NCBI RefSeq assembly: GCF_000001735.4 | Contig: NC_003074.8 | Coordinates: 22,885,261-22,949,260, forward strand | Length of the DNA: 64,000 nucleotides | Source of the DNA: Arabidopsis thaliana | Taxonomy: Eukaryota; Streptophyta; Magnoliopsida; Brassicales; Brassicaceae | Direction of reading: 5' to 3' | Shown here: one piece after another, positions 25,250-37,064 of the stretch | How the letters are laid out: every line of letters starts with the position of its first letter | How positions within the stretch are numbered: position 1 is the stretch's first letter | Position numbers and translations under genes: made by a program | The notes under the pieces: model-generated | The model's input: only the letters and a program-made list of their open reading frames with translations | What the model was told of the DNA's origin: nothing | The model's database searches: none

Positions 25250-25748
25250 AAGAACAATGTATTATTGACCTTTTGGTATGGGCTTAAGACACAAATTGAC
25301 TTTGTGCGTGTGAAGAAGACATTTTTTGGGTCACAAATAGATTATGTGGATCTTCAATTGTCGGTTGAGATATGGTATGGCGTGGTGCACTGCACACAAC
25401 TACACCTCCTGATTTTCATCCGTTGGATCTCATTTTTGATTCATGCAAAACGTCCCACAGGCTTGATCGTCGAGGTTCTTGCAGTATGGTGGGTTAAATT
25501 TAGAAATGCACACTTGGCGTGTCTTCTTCGAGTGTCGATTACCAAAATACCCATCTTTATGAAAAAGAAGGATTTGTCCGCATTACGATTAGAGGAAGGG
25601 TATATCTGTCTCTGCAGGAATCAGACAACTCACTTGACCGGTATCCCACCTGGTCCCCCCAAATTGGTTCGTTGTTAATCGTCGATGCCTTCTATCAACG
25701 GTCACATTTTGCTGATCGAAGTGTGAGAGATGCCTACCCGTTGATCTA
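25250..25748 (+). other. GC-balanced island of unknown nature, possible gene remnant
   Basis: About 500 bp stands out from AT-rich flanks by balanced base composition. Two overlapping plus-strand frames run through it (25238-25678 with 146 codons from ATG, and 25501-25749). The second reads like protein in places (EKEGFVRITIRGRVYLSL) but has no ATG at its head, a stop at 25501 and no recognisable domain. It could be a decayed exon, a conserved regulatory block or an untranslated RNA. I recognise no family. Confidence 0.3.
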
Positions 25749-28500
25749 ATTAACATCTACTAAAGGCGGAAGAAAACAAAACTAAATTAACATTTACTAA
25801 AGTTTTGCTCATCTATTTTAGTCTTGTGAAAAAAAGATCAACATTATATTTTTTTTACGAGTAAACTAAACTAAGTAGACTATGGACATTTATAAAAGTA
25901 GACAAATAACTACTACAAGTTTTTTTAACAATTGAATAGTCATTTGCTTAATATTTTTATATTCGTTTTACTTTTTCCGGATTAAAATTTACTCATCTAG
26001 CCATTACCCATTAGCTATTACCACATACTTATTTTTTTGTATTCAAAGATACCGGAAAAATGTTGGATAATTTTCGATTATACAAATGATCATATAATCC
26101 AAATTTATTTGGCAAGTAAAAGTTTATAATAATTCAAACAAAATAGATATAGTATTTTAGACGGAGTAATGAAAACTAGTCAATAAAAGAGAATATGTGT
26201 TAATAAGGTGAGGACCGAAGACTAAGAATGAGCTGAATTGTGTCAACACAAACACAAATTCTGATTGCAACTTCCCACCTAATAACAATGATTCATAATT
26301 AGAAAAAATTGAGAGAACATGCTTTTAGATAAAATCACGAGCCAGTTTTGGTAATTCCATATAATTAATTACCATCAACAAGAATGGAAATATGTATATG
26401 GAAAAAATTAAATTGTAAGCGAATGTTTTGTCATTATCTAAAAACGAGAGAACATTATTGCAATTAGGACCATTAATTTGTCTGAAATTTGTCATTTGAT
26501 GAGTATGATAAGTCAATTTATTAGGGGGACACATCTATATATATACTACTAGTCTACTAGAACTTAACGTTACATGATAAATGTGTGTTCGTTGCCCTAT
26601 TAGAAGGGGCAAATTATTGTAACATGTTGTTAAATGTTTTTCTGTTTACAAAGCTATTTGCAAGTGTGTATGCCACCATATTCAATCATCAAACATAGGT
26701 TAAGGTAGATTACAAAACTACCACTATATATCTAGGACTTAAAAAAGAGTATTAATCATAGATATCATAACTCATAATCGATTGACACACGAGATAGCTT
26801 AAACGATGCAGAATAAGCAAATATTGTATTTCAATTGGGGTTGGTGGGTGAGCTATATAGTTATCAAATATGTATAACGTTCCATTTTTACAAAAGCTGA
26901 CTAAATCTACGAGCAAATTGCACGGATTCCTTAATCCGTTGTTGATATGATTACATAATCATATGATTAGATTAGATATTAAACTATTAAACAATAAACC
27001 ATGCCATTCAAAGGGTAAATAACTTTATATTATTTTACTTCGTATGGTATTGGTACCTCAGTGGACCGTCGTAGCTAGGTACACAGCATCCTTGTACTTT
27101 AGAAAGTTGGCTAAACTTTTGCATAGATTAATGCCAATTGATTTGCTCAATATGTGTGGGAATATTAATCTTAGATATATCGAATAATCTGTTGATTTGG
27201 TTTTAGTTTGCGGATCAAAAGACCCTATTTATTATAGATTTAGTGTGCATGTATTCCATTAAGATTTAAGACCATACTTATTTTTATCCAATCATTTAAA
27301 TAAAAGTGCAATTTGAGCTGGTTTATTAGAACATAGTTATATTTGAATTCGAGTATAATTACCTGGCTAGTTATGTATTAATGTTCATGAGAAGTATGAC
27401 TAATGATCTCATAAATAGTTTCTAGCTCTGAATAACTTTTATATTACTCTAAAGCATATAGGGTTAAATTTATATCAAAGACAAGTTTTAAACTAATTCA
27501 CTGATATAAGTCACACCAAAAAATTCAGACAATTGGAATCTATATATGTCACACTTCAAATTTCACTAGTTTTAGACACGACCACCAGTGATGACATAGT
27601 CTGATATGCTTAATTACAATAATATATATTTTGCTATTTATTACCAAGTCATATATATTCGAGGGTCTAAAAATCAAATAAAGCAAACAACATGTCGAAT
27701 CGTGGAGTTGAATCGGAAACTTTTGACAGTCTCTGTCACTAGAAAAAGCAAAAAATAGAATAACACAAAAGAATCTTGAACTTTGGAATTTATCACAGCA
27801 GGGAAATAACCAATCAATCGACATCCGTGTTAAACAAAACAAATTTTATATATATATGCGTGCATGTAATATTTTTCTTTTTTGATTACCAAAGTAGGTT
27901 AAATTCCTCACCAGCGATATTTGTGTGATTTCTATTTGTACAAAACAAATATATTCTCACTCAGTAAAGCTTTATCTCTTTTGAGAGTAAAAGATCTTGT
28001 CAGGTCAAAATGTGTATGTATAGAAATTTAACAGTGGTTTTTCATATTTTATTCACTGAAAGTATCCAATATCTAGATATTGTTCTTGGTCCAAGATTTG
28101 GATTTGTTTCGAAGATAAAAAGTAAAATGGAAGTGATATGCAAACCCTGTTGGGTAACTCTTTCTAAGTTGGGTTTAGTTTGATGAATAAGAGTTTTAAA
28201 GCCCATCGTGATAAGGCCCATATTGTCCGACCCATTTCGAAGGGTTTGCTTTATACAGGAGCGGGACTTTAAAAAAGGAAACATATGAAAGAGACGTTGA
28301 AAACTTCAATTCCCAAAATACCCCCATATTATACAGAACAGAACCATAAGAGAAACATTGGTTTGCTTTGATTTCTCAAGGAAGAAGGGATGATCCAGGG
28401 GCTACCGTTGCTACAAGATTAAGGACACTATAAAGACTTGACTTAGAGCCATTCTTTTACATTCTGTTGAGAGTCTGGTTACAAAGCACATGTCCCACAT
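25749..28500. other. AT-rich spacer between the 25.5-kb island and ATHB-12 3' side
   Basis: I see only AT-rich sequence with short low-complexity frames, plus a GCCCA/GGCCCA cluster at 28200-28235. No gene, RNA or repeat family is recognised. Confidence 0.45.
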
Positions 28501-28680
28501 GACATCAATCATAGGAAGATTATCATGACTCGATTGTTCCTTATAAACTGGAAAGACAAACACCAAAAGGAACTAGTTCTGCATCTACAAGAAGTTGTTC
28601 CATATCTGCCAATCCAGCTACAAATATCTCATAGGAAGGGAGTGACAGAGTAACCTGAGCTGATGAACCGGAATGTGATC
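28373..28680 (-). pseudogene. Possible remnant of an unidentified protein gene
   Basis: On the minus strand 28678-28517 reads about 45 codons with normal amino-acid balance, including SLPSYEIFVAGLADMEQLL and VDAELVPFG, then meets a stop. Just downstream, in another frame, about 42 codons (SHDNLPMIDVMWDMCFVT and MALSQVFIVSL) also look coding. Neither has a sensible start, and I find no splice pair that joins them cleanly. Composition is GC-balanced against AT-rich flanks. This may be a decayed host gene or a stray exon; I do not recognise the family. Confidence 0.3.
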
Positions 28681-29085
28681 AAAACTGATATTTGGTGATA
28701 AAATTCATAGACAATTCATCTCGAGGATATTGAAAGCATTATAGCAGAGCACCAATATAGAGATAAATGCACTTAGTTTCAAATTTAGGTCAATTTTTAG
28801 TCCGTTTCGAGATCATTATGGACGAAGACTCTTGTACTTGTGATCATTACGCTTGGTCCAACACTCTTAGAGCCAACTTGCAATCACAAATTTAACCTTG
28901 GTGACTTCAAAACTTTTCTAGTCTCATTATAAGCTACTAATTAGCTACAAAGAGTATTGAACATAGTAGATACATAGATCGAAACAAGATTTAAACTAAA
29001 CTAAATTTATTTTTCTTAACACATAATTTACAAACTATTCACACTCTTTCTCTTCGCTTATGTTCTGTTTTTTTCTTATATGCTT

Positions 29086-29979
29086 TTATGACCAAAACTC
29101 CCACCAGTTAGGGTAATTGCTGCTAGATTGGTCTAAGAGAGAATCAGAATTGAAACCTCCCCAATTCTCAGAAGATGTCAAGCAACTATCATCAGCTTTC
29201 TCCACAATGTTCATCAGCTCATGATCAGTCTCTTCCTCGAACCCAAAATACTCTGTTTTAATGTTGTTGTTGTAATCACCATCATTACATAGAACACTCC
29301 CTTGGTCTAACCTCCCTTCTGGCTCACTCTTTCCATTATGCGACTCTGTGCTGCTGCTTAGAGCCAGTCCTTGATCACCACAACACTCATGATGCTTTTC
29401 TTCTTTAGGCCTTTGCATCTCTTCGTTTAGTCTCTGCAGCTGCAAATAGAGATTGATTAATATCAAATTAGGCAAAATGATCGAGAATTTACATCCCCCA
29501 AAAACCAATAAATGCCAAGACTGTATTTGCTATTTTATACTTTATAAAAAAAAAAGATCATTATCAATTATTGTTTCTATCACTGTTCAATTAAAGATAA
29601 AGATATCGATAGAATCATTATGTACCTCAGAGACCAGAGATTGCTTTTCTTTCTTCATGATTTCAAATTGTGAAGCCAAATTGTTGTAATTGGCTCTAAG
29701 AGTGTTATACTCTTTCTCAAGTTGCTTAGTTTTCCATCGAGCCCTCTTGTTTTGAAACCATATAGCCACTTGTCTTGGTTGCAGCCCTAGCTCTCTAGCT
29801 ACCTGAACCTTCTTCCTCGGCTCAAGCCTCGTCTCAGACTCAAATATAAGCTCAAGTGACTTGATCTGTTCCTCGCTAAACCTCTTTTGGTTATTGCTCT
29901 TCTTCATCTTCTTCTTATTCATGGTCATGCCACTACTAATCTCGCTGAAACAGCAGTTGAAAAAATCTCCTTCTTCCAT
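29086..29979 (-). CDS. ATHB-12: HD-Zip class I transcription factor ATHB-12 (235 aa)
   Basis: Exons on the minus strand: 29979-29626 and 29439-29086 (708 nt). The start is the ATG of [10 protein letters not shown]; the frame opens a little further upstream only through GTG. The homeodomain spans about 29-86 with helix 3 [14 protein letters not shown] leucine zipper follows directly with heptad positions L87, L94, L101, M108 and L115. The acidic C-terminus ends in the tryptophan-rich [10 protein letters not shown], an activation-type motif of this clade. HD-Zip I proteins bind CAATNATTG as dimers. ATHB-12 is known to be induced by ABA and water deficit and to restrain stem growth. The intron splits the end of the zipper. 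A TATA box lies 115-122 nt upstream, and ACGT cores occur near 30430, 30790 and 30925, consistent with ABA control. Confidence 0.98.
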
Positions 29980-30093
29980 GGTTTTCACCAGATCTTGTAA
30001 GTTTCTTGATTTTGATTAAGAGAGAAGGTTTTGGAATTATTTGTTTCTTTTTTTTCTTTCTTTCTGGAATCTCTGAGTTGCTGATATTGGCCG

Positions 30094-30101
30094 CTTATAT
30101 A
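30094..30101 (-). promoter_or_regulatory. ATHB-12 TATA box
   Basis: TATATAAG on the minus strand, about 115-122 nt upstream of the ATHB-12 ATG. A CT/TTTC-rich leader lies between. Confidence 0.6.
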
Positions 30102-30109
30102 TAATGTGG

Positions 30110-33100
30110 GAGTTACTATGTGTGCTTGTGTAGGGCCTCGGATTTCTATTATTTTTTATATTTGGAAATTTCATTATTCAACCAAGACAAAATAAACTCA
30201 TTGAATAAAAAGACCTGCAAATATTGTGGAACCACGGGCTAAAAATATACGTCCAAAATTTGTGGCTCGACACGAATTGGCTCATGTCTCTTTCAGTTTA
30301 AGTCGTATTTCATTTAGATGTGAACTAATCATCTAACTACTGATAATATTTTCATACTTTTTTTCCTTTATAATATAAGTATTATCAGCTTTTATATGTT
30401 TCATGGAAGTGATCAAGTGAATGATAACGTGGGTTGACAATCAAACGGGCGAACTGGCTTTGGTTACATCAATTAATCACCATACATATTTTACTTTTTA
30501 ACAGTTTGGCCGTTCCTAAGAAAAATGAAGCAGTTTATAATGAAACAAAAAAAAAAACTCGATTATTTTGCTTTTCTTGCATATAAAAGGCATTTTTGAA
30601 AATAGAATTTAGCAGCAGCCTAGATGATCGTTGTACTATGTTTTAACATGCAACAACGTATATCATCATTTAACATGTGACTGCCAAGGCCTTGCGATAC
30701 TTTTATTAGTCAAGATAATATTGATAGATAATCATTACGAAAGAGAGAGAAAGACGGATCGTATTAAGCAATAATTTTATTCGATTGTGTAACGAGATTC
30801 CACGTTCACATATCAGGATGTTTGACGGGTGTTAATTAGTGTGTTATAATTAAGATTAAAATAATCTCCATTTTCATTTGAGATTTCATTTGTCGTTACT
30901 CGCACGCCATACTTTAGAGGTCGGTTACGTGAAACACGTTTTAACGAGACTTTTCATTAGTGTATTATATACTATGTTCTAAAATAAACCTACTCTTGAT
31001 TTATCTCGCTAAATTCCAAAAGAAGATTAATCATGGTTAAAATTGTGGCCGCATGTGGTAAGCTGGCAAATAATTTTGCAACTCTTCAATTCATTGCCCA
31101 AGAAAAATAAAAAATAAAAAATAAATTAAGATATATTTGCATATCACATACCGTACTATAGTTTACGCGATGTTTTACGCGTTTAATTTCGTTACACGGA
31201 AACAATAAGATGATCACGAGTAAGGATTATAGATTTATTGACTTCCATGCAAATGTTTAAAGTTTTAAACTCAATTATGAGATTTCTTGACTTTCTTGTA
31301 ACTAAACAAGTAATCTGACCTAATTACTATCCTCTTGGTTTCCTTTTCAACATGCCGTTTTAGTTTTCTTCTAAAAAGTATACACAATCCAGAAAAGAAA
31401 TATAAACCAGTGGTGTTCCTATTATTTATTTGACCTTTTTCCATTTTTCTAAAACCAATAGTACTAAATATAATATGAAATCTAAAAAGATTATTATACC
31501 TCTATTAATAAGCTAACTATTATGGATAGAAGTATCTTGTCTAAAATATATGCATTAAACATACAAAATAACAGTTTACATAAACAGAAATAAATTAAAA
31601 TTCTACAACAATTACTTATTAGAAAACGAAGTCAGTGTAGTATGTTTTTTTTTAGACACGAAGTTAATATGTTTATTCTTACAAAATTACACAAGTTCCG
31701 TTCCGTCTTAGGCTCTGAAACACTAATTATCTTAACCATGGGATTTTGAAAGTTTGTAATTTTAAGCAACAATATTAATGATAAACGCAACTTATATAAT
31801 TAATGTTCTAATGATTAGTTTAAGGTTACGTTCACCTTGCTTCTCGGAAATCTCTTTTGACTTATTAAATACAAACAACAAATTAAATTCGGCCATTTGT
31901 GAACTATGGCGGCTTCATCGATCCAACGTCACTTTAGCCTTAAGCCATTAAAATTAAAAAAATTATAAATAATCTATTACTTTGCTTTAAAACCAGAAAA
32001 TTACTTCATGAAAAAAAATATTTGAATAGAATGACTTACATCGACTTATTTCAACAAGGAAATGGACGAAAGTTTTGGTATACAATGTAATGAATCAGAT
32101 CTGTAGACATTTCAGACAAGTAGCAATCAAAGTTGTCAAGATCAACCACTGACTCATTGCCATTTGGCACCATTAAGAAAGCCAAGTTGATGAGAAGATG
32201 ACGTGGTGATTGCTTTGTGGCTGTGTATGAAAATTGCGTCCGACAAATGTTATCACGTGTCGAGGTTAGCTTAAATGTAGCAGTTCTTGATAAGATGCGT
32301 AAGAGAAGATGATTCTTTACTTCTATTTTTTCTTTCATTTGTCTAAGAGAAATCTGGTTCTGTTTAATGATAAAGATTAAACTAGTAATATGGTTTTGAG
32401 AAATAAAACTTAAGAAATCAAATTTCGTCCTCTTTAATTAGATTTACATCTTGGCTATGATTTCTAATACTTACTAAACGTAGTTTTGGCTCATTTAATT
32501 TGGATAAATTTAACAGAACATATACATAAGACTATAGAGCCTTTTAAAGTCATATTTGTTTAATTATTATTTTTAAGGCGCCTTGTCATTTCATGTTTGT
32601 ATTTTGCATATTCTTCCAACCTCTTGGCCTTGCCGCGTGTAAAGCTTTTGAAATATTCACAGATTTATAAATATGCACATTCTTCGTAAAGCTTAAATTT
32701 CAGTTAATGTATATGAAAATACATACAGGTAATGTTTAGGCTGTTAATTATGATGATCTACTGGCTAAAATAGCACAAACTGTCATTCGAAAATGATACT
32801 AAAACCTCGATTTTGTGAAAATAAATAAGTGATCATTAAGCTTACCATAAATACCATGTATAAATAAATACATCTGAAAAACGATGAAATGAAAAGAAAT
32901 TTTTTTGATGAAATGAATATGATCCAACTTATTCAAGACAAGTAGGGTCCATGATAAGATGCCAATCCAATGAGGAAGAGACATTTATTTTACCACCGTC
33001 CTAAAACACAAACTATATGTGATGATAATAACCTTTACAGAAATTATATCAAAAATGAAAAGAACTTATAAAAAGAACTTTTGATGAATTCACTCATTAG

Positions 33101-33918
33101 TTTATTGATGTTGTTATTTGCAAACTATATAGAGTATACTTTAAGATTAAACTCTCTATCACGCGAAACTCTAATGGCCAACAATCTTCCGCTACTTATT
33201 TAACTACTAATTGAAGAATCTGTTAACGAAAAAAAAAACTACTACTTGAGGAACCTTCGGATTCATCTAGAAGGTTTGTAATATAAAGTCACGTGCAAGG
33301 CACTACTCTCGGTGTTAGTAGATGGGCAAAAGATCGTAATTTGTTATTACATATGCCCATGCCGCTGAGTTGTTTAATTTTCTTCCTGTTACTATAATGG
33401 TAGAAACAAACATTTACTAGAAAAATTGAAACCTTTTTTTTGTCATGATAACTCATGACAAGATTGGTATATATTGACCGTTCGGATGCGTTTGTCAGTG
33501 TGTGAATGAAAGATCTGAATGTCAGCAACACATCTTTAAAATCGAGTTTGGTTCTTTCTAAAATTCGGCCCATATCAGAATTAGAAGGCCCAAATAAGAA
33601 GCTACTTAAATTAAAAGCCCAGTTAGACCATCTGAACCAGTTATACAAGTTTTATTTGATAGCTAGAATGGGCTTTGTATACAAGTAGTGTACTGTTATG
33701 TAGATATGCTTGTTATATAAAAAGGAGACAAGTCTAATATGAAAGAGTGATGGACATTTTTAGAGGACATGGTAAAAAGAACAGTGAAAAAAAAGCTATG
33801 ACAAGCGTCTTATCAAAAGACCTTTGAATGTTTCTTATGAAAAATTTCAAAGTGTTTTCATTGTGACCGCAAAAGACATACTAATAATAAACGAATGAAT
33901 TAGGTACAAATAAAAAAG
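30110..33918. other. Distal ATHB-12 promoter and spacer
   Basis: ACGT cores near 30430, 30790 and 30925 may serve ATHB-12. A patch at 32050-32340 is GC-balanced and carries TGACGTGG (32199-32206) and CACGTG (32254-32259). GGCCCA boxes occur at about 33567-33597. The 95-codon minus frame at 32051-32338 and the 119-codon minus frame at 33289-33648 show no domain or biased codon use that would persuade me. Confidence 0.45.
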
Positions 33919-33982
33919 CTATTTAAATGAGTTTGGAATCTGAGACGAGAGAGCAGAAGGAGTAATTAATGAGAGAAAGAAG

Positions 33983-34186
33983 ATGGCAGAGAATACGAAC
34001 AAAGAGGCATTAAATGCTATTGTACTCTCGCTCTTTCTCTTTTCCCTAATTACAATGCTACCCCTACCCTATTTATTTATGCACTTTCCTCTTAATTGGT
34101 TTATTTGGGAATTGTTGCAGATTAAACTACTGCAAAAGCTCGTTAAGGACCAGAATTTATATATTAGTAGTAGTTTGTATATGTAA
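33983..34186 (+). CDS. Possible small membrane peptide (67 aa), doubtful
   Basis: The frame begins MAENTNKEALNAIVLS and holds a hydrophobic stretch of about 30 residues (LFLFSLITMLPLPYLFMHF, then NWFIWELL), a plausible membrane segment, before a basic tail. The ATG sits in a good context (AAGATGG), and a TATA-like TATTTAAA lies at about 33920-33927. Against it: an upstream ATG at 33969 opens a 14-codon frame that overlaps the start, AT-rich DNA gives hydrophobic frames by chance, and I recognise no family. Treat as a candidate only. Confidence 0.35.
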   Translation: MAENTNKEALNAIVLSLFLFSLITMLPLPYLFMHFPLNWFIWELLQIKLLQKLVKDQNLYISSSLYM

Positions 34187-34266
34187 ACATAATACAAATT
34201 AAAGTTTGACAATTATACGTGTTTCAATTGTACACAATATAAAAAATTGGTTCTTACAGAATTAAG

Positions 34267-34267
<1 letters not shown>

Positions 34268-34299
<32 letters not shown>
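34268..34299. repeat. (TA)16 microsatellite
   Basis: An uninterrupted run of TA dinucleotides, 32 bp. Such tracts vary in length between accessions. Confidence 0.9.
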
Positions 34300-34300
<1 letters not shown>

Positions 34301-34625
34301 TTACATTAAAATCTTATTTTCTTTTGGTCCTACTTCCACATTTTAACTGTAAATCGAAATTCAAATTACTTATATTGTTGTAGGTGATATTTTGAAATTT
34401 CAAAAAGCCATAATGCCCAAGTCGGCAAAACATTTTTTTTTTAAAACAATCTATGTTTTTTTTTGTCTTAAAATTTCATTTATGTTGTGGGCAATTTATA
34501 ACGCATGATGTAAAAGTGGGACTTAGATAAAAACGTAAAAGTTTCCTACTAATTTTGATGTCATATTTTGGAACGAATTCACAATTCTTGACAGAAGGGA
34601 ATACACTTTTTCCACAAATTATGTG

Positions 34626-34708
34626 TAAGAGATTCAATATATAATTGGTGTAAGTTAAGAGATTCAATAATTTTTGTTTCCTCTGTTAAGAGATTCAATA
34701 TATAATTG
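34626..34708. repeat. Three-copy short tandem repeat, period about 30 bp
   Basis: TAAGAGATTCAATATATAAT starts at 34626 and again at 34687. A shorter copy, TAAGAGATTCAATA, starts at 34656. The spacing is 30 and 31 bp. Confidence 0.7.
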
Positions 34709-34709
34709 A

Positions 34710-36766
34710 TATTAGCATACTAAAAGATGTATAATTATTTGCTTTTGAAAATGAAAAGGAATGTAGGAGTGGGACAACGTGGGGATTTGACGTTTTCCTC
34801 TTTGTTTCTCTCTTCCAAGATACAACACATTACACATCTCTCGAAGACTGTCAACAACGTTGAAATTGGAGCTAAGAATCGTCTTCTCCATTTGTCATTC
34901 TCATGCACAGTCTACGTATTACTCCACGCTTACACTAACATACGCATGCATTTCATTCTTTTGTACATACCTGTATAAGTGACTCGATAATCTCGAAACT
35001 TTCGTTGACAACTTGAAACATATTGAAAACCGAATCATATGTAGCTATGAAGATATCATATACCTGTTTTTTTTTTTTTTATAACACATACATGAATTTG
35101 CAGATATTTCATCTCTATGTTAGTTTTTGGTTTAAATAGAACTAAAATTTCTGACCATAGATTTGAATTATAGACCATAGAATCTATACTCAATTAAATT
35201 TTTTGCTGCAGTAAATTTTAATATAGATTTCGCTGTTTATATATTACGAGGAGATTTCATTAGGTTTCTTGGACACTAGGAAACTAACAAAATGTTTCAG
35301 CACATGTCGCGGGCACTCTCTAGCTAAAGCTACAATCTTTATTTTAAAACATTAAAAATATTTTCTTCTGTATATATTTCATATTTGGTGATGTACAAAA
35401 CAATAAATACGTTAAGACCTTTTCCGTATGAAATAATATACTAGTATATATATCGAGTTTCAAGAAGATCTTTTAAAACCCAAACAAAACATTTCACTAC
35501 AACGGTCATCAGATGATTTCATATGATTTAAGTTAAATTAACTTTGAATCTTCTATATAAAAATATTTTTGAATCTATAATATTACAGCTGGCTGGGTGA
35601 TCGTATTATTCGTTTTTTTTTAAAATGCACAAATACAAACATATCGATATTGGTTTGGTTGACAAAAGGAAAGACTTTTTGTTCTAGCTGAAAGGAATTC
35701 TTCGGAAAGTACCTTTTTCTGTGTTCCCCGTTTTTAGAATAATTACAGTATAGTGATATTTGAAGTAGATTTTGCTGACACTAGTTAATTATTTTATTTT
35801 ATTTTTGTTTCACTAGTTAAGTTTTGTTATGTGTAACTAACTGCCAGTATAATTAATAAATGTAGGAAATTTAATTCTCCTATCTATACTGATTTACCAA
35901 TATTTTTCAGTGTAACTCCGTACGTCATTAGCGCATATAATACTTAGTCAAAAATATACTAAGGCAATATAAAAAGACGACGTTTTCTATCTTATACAAA
36001 AAAGTTGAATGGAACAGAAGAATTATAATGAAACGATGGCGAATATTAATTTTCATTACTAGAAAGGAGAAAGAAAATGGGATTAAAAAAAAAAGGCTGA
36101 GAGACAATAAATGAAGAATGGTAATATTGGGCAGATCAATAACTCAACCACTCCCCTGACTAACTTTTATAGACAGCCCTCTTTTCTCTTTTTGATTCCC
36201 TTTTCCATTTCTTCTCTATTACTACACTAAAGACTAATAATATTACTATTCCATCTTTATTTTTGTGATTTGATCGTTCTCTTTTACCTTCATCCCTTTT
36301 TGGTTTCCTTTTCACGGTCACTGATTATCATCTTCCTTGTTTTTCCCCTTTGATTTGGTCAAATCGTCGCAAAGCCAAAGTAAATCAGTAAATGAAAAAA
36401 TCTTACAAATTATGGGCGTGAAAGGAAAACTGATAGGGTATGGACTACTACGTTCGTGATTTTACTTTAACAAGTAAAAACCATGGTAAAATGAGAAATC
36501 CATTGACATGTCTCAAAAAGTAAATCCAAATGTTTACGTTGAAAATCTTGAAACTTGAAATATTTTTACACTGTTTGACCAAAACATAAATACAAAATAT
36601 TCACAAAGTAAATAGATATGGGACCCAGCCATCCAGAACCCATGTTTATTTTGTCTTGTATAGCTTTGGCTCTCTCTCCACTTACTTACTCTCTTGAGTT
36701 TTTTTCTCTTCTTAAAAACCTCTTCTTCACTTATCCTTCTCATCATTCTCTTCATCATCACCACAT

Positions 36767-36769
<3 letters not shown>
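34710..36769. other. AT-rich spacer and likely MIR166B promoter
   Basis: No protein-like frame was found; the 83-codon frame at 34727-34978 has no recognisable features. The right part should be the MIR166B promoter: a TATA-like ATAAATA occurs near 36588, followed by a CT-rich stretch. Confidence 0.45.

Positions 36770-36799
<30 letters not shown>
36770..36799. repeat. (CT)n microsatellite upstream of MIR166B
   Basis: About 29 bp of near-perfect CT repeat. It probably lies in the transcribed leader of the MIR166B primary transcript, about 150 nt before the hairpin. Confidence 0.8.
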
Positions 36800-36805
<6 letters not shown>

Positions 36806-36947
36806 CCTTGATCTTAGCCGGATCTGTTGGGGGACGAACACATGAGAGATAGATAAAATATAAGAAATTTCTCGAAAAAACCTAATAGAAAAAGGTCTGT
36901 TTCTTAAAGAAGAAGAAGAAGAGGATTTAAAGAGGGATTTTTCTTTT

Positions 36948-37064
36948 GAGGGGACTGTTGTCTGGCTCGAGGACTCTTATTCTAATACAATCTCATTTGA
37001 ATACATTCAGATCTGATGATTGATTAGGGTTTTAGTGTCGTCGGACCAGGCTTCATTCCCCCCA
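36948..37064 (+). ncRNA. MIR166B: MIR166B precursor hairpin
   Basis: The mature miR166 (TCGGACCAGGCTTCATTCC plus CC) occupies 37041-37061 exactly. The star strand, GGACTGTTGTCTGGCTCGAG plus G, is at 36952-36972. The two arms pair along their length, with GGGG against CCCC at the base, around a loop region of about 68 nt. miR166 guides cleavage of class III HD-Zip mRNAs (PHABULOSA, PHAVOLUTA, REVOLUTA, ATHB-8, ATHB-15) and so sets leaf polarity, meristem and vascular patterning. The star sequence and the location between ATHB-12 and SAUR33 match MIR166B as I remember it. The primary transcript extends on both sides; the sequence 3' of the hairpin has plausible introns (for example a GTAGGT site near 37223), but ends are not defined here. 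Its targets are class III HD-Zips, not the class I gene ATHB-12 nearby. Confidence 0.97.

Noticed and set aside
29977-29988. Start of ATHB-12 three codons further upstream
   Set aside because: The upstream codon is GTG, not ATG; the first ATG is at 29979.
36952-37061. A functional pairing between miR166b and its neighbour ATHB-12
   Set aside because: miR166 targets class III HD-Zip mRNAs in the START-domain region; ATHB-12 is class I, lacks START and shows no complementary site.
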